Assembly: GCA_043101635.1 (NCBI GenBank) | Contig: JBICIE010000057.1 | Location: forward strand, 1-8,638 | Reading direction: 5' to 3' | Length of the DNA stretch: 8,638 nucleotides | From: CAYMJK01 sp043101635 | GTDB lineage: Bacteria; Planctomycetota; Phycisphaerae; Phycisphaerales; UBA1924 | In this document: positions 1 to 6,371 of the stretch, one piece after another | Layout: the number at the start of each line of letters is the position of its first letter | Numbering within the stretch: the stretch's first letter is position 1 | Made by a program: the position numbers and the translations under genes | Notes under the pieces: generated by a model | What the model was told of the DNA's origin: nothing | The model's input: only the letters and a program-made list of their open reading frames with translations | The model's database searches: none

Positions 1-2
1 TG

Positions 3-365
3 TTCAACCAGACCCCGTGCAGCAGCGGCGCGGTCGGGCCGGCCTCTGCCATCTCCTACACCTTCAACGCCCGCCTGCACCGGCGCGATGACGGCTATCC
101 CGTCAGGCTCAGCGAGATGGTGCTCGAACGCACCCGTGTCCCGCTTGCCTGGGATGTGGATGGCGCCGCCGCGGGCCTTCGCGGCCAGAGCCCCGTCTTC
201 AGCGCACCCGGCCTCGGTTCCACTGGCGCCTATCGCGACGACAAGCTCTGGTTCCCCTCCCAGCGCCACAACGGCGCCGCCAACTTCGCCTTCGTCGATG
301 GCGCCGTCGAGTCCTCTGCCCGGCCCCTGGGCGAGACCTGGGCCTGGTCATACGCTCCCCGCTAG
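3..365 (+). CDS. Pseudopilin-like protein with H-X9-DG C-terminal motif (5' truncated)
   Basis: The frame is open from the first bases of the window to the TAG at 363-365, leaving 120 C-terminal residues of a gene whose start lies upstream. Near the end is HNGAANFAFVDG: a His, nine residues, then Asp-Gly (H89, D99, G100 of the visible part). This is the H-X9-DG signature of planctomycete and verrucomicrobial proteins that start with a type II secretion/type IV pilin-like prepilin cleavage site (DUF1559-like families). The N-terminal methylation motif that would confirm this is outside the window. By family these are membrane-anchored pseudopilins exported to the envelope; their exact role is poorly known. 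The kinase gene starts 36 bp downstream on the same strand, so co-transcription is possible. The family call is good; the function is unknown. Confidence 0.8.
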   Translation, partial: FNQTPCSSGAVGPASAISYTFNARLHRRDDGYPVRLSEMVLERTRVPLAWDVDGAAAGLRGQSPVFSAPGLGSTGAYRDDKLWFPSQRHNGAANFAFVDGAVESSARPLGETWAWSYAPR

Positions 366-401
366 GTCCGAGCCCCGGCGGACATCTGGCAGAGCGTGCC
401 C

Positions 402-1901
402 ATGAGCCTGCGGACCAAATTCGGCGTCCTGATCGGGACCCTCGCCGTCGCCGTGGCCCTCACCCTCGGTCTCGCCGGGTGGTCCGTCGTCTTCCTCGAG
501 CGAGAACTCTCCACACCGCTGGCAGACACTCAGCAGCTCATGGCCCATCTGGGCGCCATCAAGTGGTCGGTCGGCGCCCAGCACAATCTCCTGGCGGCGC
601 ACAGCGCCGAAGCCGCGATCGGCCCGCCGCGCAGGCCCGAACTCCAGACCGTCGGCGATGTCCGGACCGAGTTCAACGGTGAGCGGGACAAGGCGCTGCT
701 CGCCCTCGAGGCGCTCGAACTTGTCGAGCCGCGCATCCTTGCCGCCGGCTTCACCAGCAGGTCCAACCTCCGCCGCCGACTTCTGTCCGCCTACGACGCC
801 GCAGCCACGTGGTTTGATCTCCAGCAGCCCCAGGACCGGCGCGACCAGGCCCGGGACCTTGCCCTTGCCGAGCTGTTCAACCTCCACGAACTCATCGAGC
901 GCATCGAGAAACAGAGCCTCGCCGACCTCGATGCCGCACTCAAACACGGCGGGCGCAGCAGAGACGCCGTCGTCCTGCTCACCACCGCGGCCCTGGCAGT
1001 CACCGTCCTCACCGGTGTTCTCACGATCATCCTGGTGCGCCGCTGGATCCTCGTGCCGATCGCGCGCCTGCGCATCGCCGCCGAACGCATCGGCGCCGGC
1101 GAGCTTGACTACCGGATCGATGTGGAAGGCGCTGACGAGCTTGCCCGCCTCAGCCGCGAGGTCAACCAGATGGCCGCCGCCCTCGCCGCCTCCCAGAAGG
1201 AGCGCATCGAGCGCGAACGCCTCGCCGCCATCGGCAGCATGACCCGCCGAATCGTCCACAACCTCCGCAGCCCCCTCGCCGGCATGCGCATGCTCGCCGA
1301 ACTCACCCGCCTCGACCTGCCCGAAGCCTCACCGCTGCGCGAGAATCAGGACCGCATCGTCAGCACCGTCGACCGCTTCGAGTCGTGGCTCGGCGACCTG
1401 CTCAGCCTGACTCGCCCCATGGAACTGACCATCGCCTCCCGAGACGCCGCGGCATGGGGCGCCGAAGCCATCGAGCCCCTGCGGGCCACCGCCCAGGCCG
1501 CTCGCTGCACCCTCCGCATCGACGCCACCCCCACCCACGCCGCCTTCGACGCCCCACGCCTCGAGCAGGCTCTCATCGCCCTCGTCACCAACGCCATCGA
1601 GGCCTCTCCGGCCCACGCCCAGGTCACCGTCCAGATCGGACCCGGCCCCGAGCCCGACCAGTGGCGCTTCGCCGTCCTCGACCAGGGCCCAGGCATCCCC
1701 CCGGAGCACAGAGCCGACCTCTTCCGCCCCTACTTCACCACCAAGGCCAACGGCAATGGCATCGGCCTTGCAATGGCCCATAGGGTCGTGCGGGAGCACG
1801 GCGGCGAATTGCGGGCCGAGGCCGCCCAGGGCGGCGGAGCCGCGTTCATCGCCGAGATCCCCAAGAATCCGCCATCGCCGGTGGCCACGGGTGGCCCGTA
1901 G
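402..1901 (+). CDS. Membrane sensor histidine kinase (HAMP-HisKA-HATPase, NtrB-like)
   Basis: A 499-residue sensor kinase, predicted to autophosphorylate on His and pass phosphate to the regulator encoded next. From ATG 402: TM1 about residues 8-31; an Ala/Leu/Glu-rich, probably helical extracytoplasmic sensor region 32-187; TM2 188-211 ending in Arg-Arg; HAMP 210-264 followed by a coiled coil; HisKA H-box VHNLRSPLAG with phospho-acceptor H286; and an ATP-binding domain with N box LVTNAIEAS (N397), G1 box DQGPGIP (D427), F box LFRPYFTTK and G2 box GNGIGLAM (451-458). Complete by family standards. The residue after the His is Asn rather than the usual Glu/Asp, and the +4 position is Ser. A GTG at 396, in frame and two codons upstream, is an alternative start; ATG 402 is preferred because the weak AGAG at 391-394 is better spaced for it. 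The ligand cannot be read from the sequence. Confidence 0.94.
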   Translation: MSLRTKFGVLIGTLAVAVALTLGLAGWSVVFLERELSTPLADTQQLMAHLGAIKWSVGAQHNLLAAHSAEAAIGPPRRPELQTVGDVRTEFNGERDKALLALEALELVEPRILAAGFTSRSNLRRRLLSAYDAAATWFDLQQPQDRRDQARDLALAELFNLHELIERIEKQSLADLDAALKHGGRSRDAVVLLTTAALAVTVLTGVLTIILVRRWILVPIARLRIAAERIGAGELDYRIDVEGADELARLSREVNQMAAALAASQKERIERERLAAIGSMTRRIVHNLRSPLAGMRMLAELTRLDLPEASPLRENQDRIVSTVDRFESWLGDLLSLTRPMELTIASRDAAAWGAEAIEPLRATAQAARCTLRIDATPTHAAFDAPRLEQALIALVTNAIEASPAHAQVTVQIGPGPEPDQWRFAVLDQGPGIPPEHRADLFRPYFTTKANGNGIGLAMAHRVVREHGGELRAEAAQGGGAAFIAEIPKNPPSPVATGGP

Positions 1902-1912
1902 CCGGCGAACAA

Positions 1913-1917
1913 GAGGG
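1913..1917 (+). promoter_or_regulatory. Ribosome binding site of the response regulator
   Basis: GAGGG lies six bases before GTG 1924. It supports that start over the long in-frame extension upstream, which runs inside the kinase gene. The next in-frame GTG upstream (1891) would add eleven Arg-rich residues ahead of the receiver fold and has no comparable site. Confidence 0.6.
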
Positions 1918-1923
1918 CTCCGG

Positions 1924-3369
1924 GTGGCCAGACTGCTGCTGATTGAAGATGATGAGCACCTGCGCTTCTCCATGCGCCAGGCCCTCCGCCGCGCCAGCCA
2001 CGATGTCAGCGAGGCCGACTCCCTCCAGTCGGCCCGCGCCACCCTCCGCGACCGCGAGTTCGACGCCGTACTCACCGACCTCAGCCTTCCCGACGGCGAT
2101 GGAACCGAACTGATCGAGTCGCTCCGCAGCGACGACTTTCAGGGCCCCGTCGTCGTCATCACCGGCGACAAGACCGTCGAATCCGCGGTCCGGGCCATGA
2201 AGCTCGGCGCCGATGACTACCTCCTCAAGCCCGTCGGCTACGAGGAACTGACCCTGCAGGTCGAGCGCCTCCTCGCCGCCAGGCGCGATCAGCGCCGCCT
2301 GCGCCTCCTCGAGCGGATCCAGGAGTCCAGGGAGGCAAGCGGCGCCACCCTTGGCGAGAGCGACGCCTGGAACGCGGTCCTCAAGCTCGCCGATCGCCTC
2401 GCAGCCATGCCACTGCCCAGCGAGACCACCGGCCCCACCGCCGCCCTGCCAACCGTGCTCATCCTCGGCGAGACCGGCGCCGGCAAGGGCGTCGTCGCAC
2501 GCCGCATCCACGAGACCGCCGCCCGCCTCGCCGATCAGCAGCCCGCCCCCGCCTTCGTGCACGTCAACTGCACGGCGCTGCCGCCCACCCTGATCGAATC
2601 CGAGTTGTTCGGGCACGAGCGCGGCGCCTTCACCGACGCGACCTCCAGCCGCGAGGGACTCTTCGAGATGGCCTCCGGCGGCACGATCTTCCTCGACGAG
2701 ATCGGTGACATGCCCATCGAGCTGCAGGCCAAGCTCCTCACCGTCATCGAGGAAGGGACCTTCCGGCGCCTCGGCGGCGCCCGCACCCTCCGAGTCTGCG
2801 CCCGCGTGCTCGCCGCCACCAACCAGGATCTGGAGAAGAAGATCGAGCAGGGCGCATTCCGCAGCGATCTCTTCTACCGCCTCAGCGCGTTCCCCATCAA
2901 CTTGCCCCCACTGCGCCAACGCGGCGAGGACGCCGTCCTGATTGCCGAGTCCCTTTTGCGCCGCTTCGCCCAGCAGTACGGTCGCGGCGGCCTCCGACTG
3001 GACGATTCCGCCCGCAGCGCCATCCGGCGCTACGCATGGCCCGGCAACGTCCGTGAGCTTGTCAACATCATCCAGCGCGCCGCCATGCTCGCCGAGGGCC
3101 ACATCATCGGCGTCGGCGCACTCGGCATCGGCGGATCCTCAACGCCCCCCTCGCATGCGGCCGGCTCGGGCGCCCCCGTGTTCGACTTCGAACACGGCGT
3201 GCACCGCCACGATGATGTCGAACGCGAACTGATCGTTCAGGCCCTGCACCACACCGGCGGCAATGTCACCCGCGCCGCCCGCCTCATCGGCATGCAGCGC
3301 AGCAGTATCCGCAACCGCATCGAACGCTACGGGCTCGATGACATCGTCGAGGAGGCGGCCTCCACATGA
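1924..3369 (+). CDS. Sigma-54-dependent response regulator, NtrC family (receiver-AAA+-Fis HTH)
   Basis: A 481-residue enhancer-binding protein, predicted to be phosphorylated by the upstream kinase and to use ATP to open sigma-54 promoters. Receiver, residues 1-118: acidic pocket D9/D10, phospho-acceptor D52 in TDLSLPDG, T80 and K102 (LLKPV). AAA+ domain, about 145-385: Walker A GETGAGKG (182-189), sigma-54 contact loop GAFTDA (234-239), Walker B GTIFLDE (D258, E259), sensor I AATNQD, arginine-finger region FRSDLFYRL (312-320) and sensor II WPGNVREL. A low-complexity linker, about 400-430, precedes a Fis-type helix-turn-helix (437-468, GGNVTRAARLIGMQRSSIRNRI). All domains are intact. The GTG start puts the receiver's first strand at residue 3. 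The gene starts 22 bp after the kinase stop and overlaps the next gene by ATGA. A strong sigma-54 promoter at 4907-4922 is a likely target. Confidence 0.96.
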   Translation: MARLLLIEDDEHLRFSMRQALRRASHDVSEADSLQSARATLRDREFDAVLTDLSLPDGDGTELIESLRSDDFQGPVVVITGDKTVESAVRAMKLGADDYLLKPVGYEELTLQVERLLAARRDQRRLRLLERIQESREASGATLGESDAWNAVLKLADRLAAMPLPSETTGPTAALPTVLILGETGAGKGVVARRIHETAARLADQQPAPAFVHVNCTALPPTLIESELFGHERGAFTDATSSREGLFEMASGGTIFLDEIGDMPIELQAKLLTVIEEGTFRRLGGARTLRVCARVLAATNQDLEKKIEQGAFRSDLFYRLSAFPINLPPLRQRGEDAVLIAESLLRRFAQQYGRGGLRLDDSARSAIRRYAWPGNVRELVNIIQRAAMLAEGHIIGVGALGIGGSSTPPSHAAGSGAPVFDFEHGVHRHDDVERELIVQALHHTGGNVTRAARLIGMQRSSIRNRIERYGLDDIVEEAAST

Positions 3370-4826
3370 ACCGCGTGCAGTCCTTCAAGCTCCCCGCCGC
3401 TGCTGCGTGCGTCCTCGCCGTCAGCGCCGCCGCCCAGACCACCACCTACTTCGACGATCCAGGCGACGCCGTCATCCGTCGCACCGATCCCGGCGCGGCA
3501 GGATCGCTCCGCCCGGACGCCGTCCTGCCCGATCTCATCCGAACCCGGATGACCGCCTGGAGCGCCATATCCCCCGCCACCGACCCCTACACCGGCTCGA
3601 TCATCAACCCCGATGATGCGCACCTGTTCCGCATCGACATCGAGTTTGCCGGCCTCGTCAACCCGCCCGGTCCCCTCGGCGCCGGCGTCGATCCCTGGGA
3701 TCCCTTCCGCTTCGGCCCCAGCCCCGTCTTCGGTTTCCTCGACATCGACCTCGACGATGACAAGGACTCCGGCGGTGAACTCGGCGCTGGCGCCGAGCTG
3801 CGCCTGCTCGCGAACATCGGCCGCTTCGGCGGCTTGCCCGAAGGCTCCATCGCCTCCCGCGCCGCCCGCTCCGCCGCGGACTACGACCGCGACTTCTCCA
3901 GGGGACCGCAGTTCGAACGCTCGGGCGCCGACTTCGCCATCTCCTTCTGCGGCTGCTGGAACATCACCATCATCCACGAAGGTGGCGATGGCGATGGCCA
4001 GTTCGAGTCCGGTGAATCGTGGGAGATCCGCGGCCGCTTCTTCGAGCGCGCCGGCGGCTTCGAAGGCCCCAGCCTCGTCTCCGGCGGCAGCGCCTTCGGC
4101 GCCTACGACCCGTGGTCCAGCGCCCGCTGGGCCCACGATGACATCGCCGACATCACGACCTTCACGCTCGTCGGCCCCCTCGACATGATCGGCGCCGCCC
4201 AACTCTTCGGCGGCTCGGTCCAGCCGCCCGACACCTTCGTCGACAACCACTGGAGCGTCGAAGAAGCCATCCTCGACATCATCGACAGCGTCAAGCGCGC
4301 CTCCGGCCCCGCCTACATCCTCATGGAGGGCTGGGACGAGTTCCGGCGCGACCACCACCTCGATCCCGAGCGCTGGGAGGCCTCCGCCATCTTCGGCACG
4401 ACCTACGCCGATCCCATCGACGCCCTCTACATCTGGACCGATGTCGGCTTCGAATTCACCCGCGGCGATCTGACCGCCGACGGCTTCCTGACCTCCGCCG
4501 ACGCCGACACCTTCCGCGCCTGGCTCTATGCCGTCGACGGCGCACCTGCCGACGCCGACGGCGCCAAGAACGGCGTCTTCGTCATCAGAGACTTCGGCGT
4601 CAACTTCTCGCTCTACGACCTCGATGGCGACGGCCGCTGCGATGGCGACGACCTCTACACCTACGGCGACCGCGCCGATCTGGATGGCGACGGCGCGCGC
4701 ACGTTCTTTGACTTCCTCGTCTTCCAGAACCTCTTCGGCGCCGCCGACATGCGCGCCGACTTCGATCTGGATGAACAGCTCACCATCTTCGATTTCCTCG
4801 CATTCCAGAACGCCTTCTCCCGCTGA
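3366..4826 (+). CDS. Secreted protein with four dockerin-like EF-hand loops
   Basis: A 486-residue predicted exported protein. It starts on the ATGA that contains the activator's stop, so translation is probably coupled. Residues 1-23 form a signal peptide (MNRVQSFK, an Ala-rich core, then AVSAAAQ). The body (24-360) is acidic, rich in Asp, Gly and Pro, with Trp-containing segments and a CGC pair at 195-197; I do not recognise its fold. From 366 there are four calcium loops of EF-hand/dockerin type, each with Asp at loop position 12: D368-D379, D418-D429, D438-D449 and D465-D476. The last two sit in TFFDFLVFQNLF and TIFDFLAFQNAF and end the protein. The tail resembles that of the propeller protein at 4991-6256 but lacks its flanking cysteines and terminal Gly-Cys. 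Likely a cell-surface or extracellular structural/binding protein. An enzymatic role is neither shown nor excluded. Confidence 0.87.
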   Translation: MNRVQSFKLPAAAACVLAVSAAAQTTTYFDDPGDAVIRRTDPGAAGSLRPDAVLPDLIRTRMTAWSAISPATDPYTGSIINPDDAHLFRIDIEFAGLVNPPGPLGAGVDPWDPFRFGPSPVFGFLDIDLDDDKDSGGELGAGAELRLLANIGRFGGLPEGSIASRAARSAADYDRDFSRGPQFERSGADFAISFCGCWNITIIHEGGDGDGQFESGESWEIRGRFFERAGGFEGPSLVSGGSAFGAYDPWSSARWAHDDIADITTFTLVGPLDMIGAAQLFGGSVQPPDTFVDNHWSVEEAILDIIDSVKRASGPAYILMEGWDEFRRDHHLDPERWEASAIFGTTYADPIDALYIWTDVGFEFTRGDLTADGFLTSADADTFRAWLYAVDGAPADADGAKNGVFVIRDFGVNFSLYDLDGDGRCDGDDLYTYGDRADLDGDGARTFFDFLVFQNLFGAADMRADFDLDEQLTIFDFLAFQNAFSR

Positions 4827-4838
4827 GGCCGACACGCG

Positions 4839-4882
4839 TGGCCCGCCGGTTCGGCGCGCGGCCATGACAGGCCCTCGGCGCC
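4839..4882. promoter_or_regulatory. Overlapping GC-rich dyads: possible activator site or weak terminator
   Basis: Starting 12 bases after the stop at 4826, TGGCC (4839-4843) pairs with GGCCA (4860-4864) around GCCG-GTT-CGGC (4845-4855). A second, overlapping dyad pairs GGCGC (4853-4857) with GCGCC (4878-4882) around GGCC-N6-GGCC. There is no T-run, so an intrinsic terminator is doubtful. The centres lie about 83 and 66 bp upstream of the transcription start predicted from the sigma-54 promoter, a distance at which NtrC-type enhancer sites are found. GC-rich DNA yields such dyads by chance, so the call is tentative. Confidence 0.3.
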
Positions 4883-4906
4883 CGCCCTTCCGCGAAGCTA
4901 TCGGGC

Positions 4907-4922
4907 TGGCACGGCCATTGCA
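4907..4922 (+). promoter_or_regulatory. Sigma-54 (RpoN) -24/-12 promoter
   Basis: The sequence reads TGGCACG (4907-4913), four bases, then TTGCA (4918-4922). The invariant GG (4908-4909) and GC (4920-4921) are exactly ten bases apart. It matches the core consensus YTGGCACG-N4-TTGCW at every defined position, and the preceding purine-rich bases fit too. The predicted transcription start is near 4933, giving a leader of about 58 bases before ATG 4991. The leader contains a small hairpin, GCGGG/CCCGC (4938-4942 with 4952-4956). The promoter lies in a gene-free gap and points at the propeller/dockerin gene, and a sigma-54 activator gene ends 1.5 kb upstream. No convincing sigma-70 -10 box is seen here. 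Confidence 0.87.
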
Positions 4923-4978
4923 AACTCCACTTCACGAGCGGGCAACGAGAACCCGCCGCGCGAAGAGACCTTCATGAC

Positions 4979-4983
4979 AGGAG
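4979..4983 (+). promoter_or_regulatory. Ribosome binding site fixing the start at 4991
   Basis: AGGAG lies seven bases before ATG 4991. An in-frame TTG at 4985 would leave only one base of spacing and can be discarded. This is the clearest Shine-Dalgarno site in the window. Confidence 0.82.
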
Positions 4984-4990
4984 TTTGAAG

Positions 4991-6256
4991 ATGCAGACCA
5001 CTCGAATCATGCTCGCAGCCGGGCTCGCCACCTCCATCGCCACCACAGCGCTCGCGCAGCTCGCCTTCGAAGCCCCGCAGGATCTCGCAACAGCGCAGCG
5101 CCCCGGAGGCGTCGCCGCCGCCGACTTCACGGGCGATGGCGTGACCGACCTCGCCGTCGTCACCGACACACCCAACCAGATCCGCATCCTCGTCGGCGAC
5201 GGCGCCGGCGGCTATGCCCCCGGCCAGCTCATCCCCCTGCCCAGCGGCGGCGGCGACAGCCTCTGGGCCGGCGACCTCGAAGGTGACGGAGATCAAGATC
5301 TGGTGGTGGTGCTGAAGAACAGCAACTCGGCCGTCCCGGTCATCAACACCGGCGGCGTGCTCACGCCCGGCGCTTCCGCGCCCGTCGGCGCTGAGGCTGT
5401 CTGGATCGAAGCCGGCGATTTCGACGCCGACGGCGATCCAGATTTTGCGGTGGTGAATCGGGATGGCAACAGCGTGACCATCCTGACCAACACGGGCGGG
5501 GCGCTCAGCGCGACAGCCACGCTCGCGGCGGCGGAGGAGCCTCGGGCCGCGGCGGCGGCGGACTACGACGGTGACCTGGATGTCGATCTTGCGGTGACGG
5601 ATTCGCGCGGGCGGCAGGTGCGCCTGTTCACCAACACCGGCGGCGTGTTCAGCCCGGGCGCGGTCGTCAGCGTCGGCGGGGATGTCCGCCCCGAGGGGAT
5701 CGTCGCGGCGGACGCCGACGATGATGGAGACATGGATCTTGCGGTGAACATTGATACGTTCGTCGGGATCATGATCAACACCGGCGGCAGCTTCGGCTTC
5801 CCGGTGCGCTACACGGTCGGCGCGGCCGATCCCTCGCCGATCTATGCCGCGGATTTCGATTCAGACGGTGATCCGGACTTTTTGACGGTGAATGTTGATG
5901 GGGGGAGCGCTTCGGTGCTGGAGAACACCGGGGGCGGCGTGCTGGCGGCGCCGATTGTCATTGTCACGGGCATTCGGCCCGAGGCGGCGGCGGTGGCTGA
6001 TCTGGATGGGAATGGGAGCCTCGACTTTGCCGTGACCAATCGTGACTCGTCCACCACGTCGCTGGTGTTCAACAGCGCTGCCGGCGGGTGCGTCGCCGAC
6101 TTCAATGGCGACGGGATTTTGGATTTCTTCGACTTCCTGGCGTTCCAGAACGCCTTCGCGCTGGGCGATCCGCGGGCCGATCTCGATGGGGATGGCGCGC
6201 TGACCTTCTTCGACTTCCTCGAGTTCCAGAACCTGTTCGCGGCGGGCTGCGCCTGA
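4991..6256 (+). CDS. Secreted FG-GAP/VCBS propeller protein with Cys...Gly-Cys dockerin-like tail
   Basis: A 421-residue predicted exported protein. Residues 1-22 form a signal peptide (MQTTRIML, an Ala/Thr-rich core, then TTALAQ). Seven FG-GAP/VCBS-type repeats follow, about 49 residues apart, each with an Asp-rich loop then a hydrophobic strand: loops at 45, 95, 143, 191, 241, 288 and 337 (for example DFTGDGVTD, DFDADGDPD). Most end in an xNTGG turn. Seven such units fit a seven-bladed beta-propeller like integrin-alpha-type calcium-binding repeats. The tail (367-421) begins with Cys, carries two calcium loops, each leading into an FFDFLxFQNxF segment, and ends Gly-Cys-Ala. From memory this is the pattern NCBI families call a GC-type dockerin domain of planctomycetes. 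It probably works outside the cytoplasm in adhesion or surface anchoring; no catalytic motif is seen. Expression is probably sigma-54 dependent (promoter 4907-4922). Codon choice drifts along the gene from C-ending to G-ending. Confidence 0.93.
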   Translation: MQTTRIMLAAGLATSIATTALAQLAFEAPQDLATAQRPGGVAAADFTGDGVTDLAVVTDTPNQIRILVGDGAGGYAPGQLIPLPSGGGDSLWAGDLEGDGDQDLVVVLKNSNSAVPVINTGGVLTPGASAPVGAEAVWIEAGDFDADGDPDFAVVNRDGNSVTILTNTGGALSATATLAAAEEPRAAAAADYDGDLDVDLAVTDSRGRQVRLFTNTGGVFSPGAVVSVGGDVRPEGIVAADADDDGDMDLAVNIDTFVGIMINTGGSFGFPVRYTVGAADPSPIYAADFDSDGDPDFLTVNVDGGSASVLENTGGGVLAAPIVIVTGIRPEAAAVADLDGNGSLDFAVTNRDSSTTSLVFNSAAGGCVADFNGDGILDFFDFLAFQNAFALGDPRADLDGDGALTFFDFLEFQNLFAAGCA

Positions 6257-6288
6257 TCCGCTGACGACGATCCCTCGTCTCCCTTCTC

Positions 6289-6328
6289 GGCCGCCCCGGC
6301 GCACGTCCCCCCGCCGGGGTGGTCCTTT
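6289..6328 (+). terminator. Hairpin terminator candidate after the propeller gene
   Basis: CCCCGGCG (6294-6301) pairs perfectly with CGCCGGGG (6312-6319) around a ten-base loop. The stem extends outward to 6289/6324 through C-G, G-C and two G-U pairs, giving about 13 bp. It begins 33 bases after the stop and is followed by C then TTT (6326-6328). The stem is strong but the T-tract is short, so termination may be only partial. It separates the sigma-54-driven gene from nagB. Confidence 0.5.
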
Positions 6329-6371
6329 GCGCCGATGCAGCGGCGCGGGCGCCGGCGGCGCCGCCGCGACG

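Noticed and set aside
366..395. Small dyad GTCCG/CGGAC (366-370, 379-383) between the pseudopilin and kinase genes as a terminator
   Set aside because: The stem is only 5 bp and no T-run follows. It is more likely chance in GC-rich DNA.
520..534. TGGCA with GG-N10-GC spacing inside the kinase gene
   Set aside because: The -12 side (CTCAGC) does not match TTGC and the site is within coding sequence, so a chance match.
1756..1923. N-terminal extension of the response regulator into the kinase gene
   Set aside because: It overlaps the kinase ATP-binding region and adds an Arg/Pro-rich leader. The receiver fold starts right after GTG 1924, which has its own ribosome binding site.
3327..4865. 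A 512-codon open frame on the - strand opposite the dockerin-like gene
   Set aside because: A compositional shadow full of Gly/Ala/Val/Asp, with no motif. The + strand has a signal peptide and calcium loops.
4918..4946. TTGCAA as a sigma-70 -35 box before the propeller gene
   Set aside because: At 17-bp spacing the -10 position reads GGCAAC, not TATAAT-like. The bases are better explained as the -12 element of the sigma-54 promoter.
4985..4990. TTG start two codons upstream of the propeller gene ATG
   Set aside because: It would lie one base from AGGAG (4979-4983), too close for initiation; ATG 4991 has ideal spacing.
6317..6330. GG-N10-GC pattern ending TTTGC upstream of nagB, as a second sigma-54 promoter
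   Set aside because: The -24 side reads GGGGTG rather than TGGCAC, and it lies in the arm of the terminator hairpin. Only the -12 half fits.
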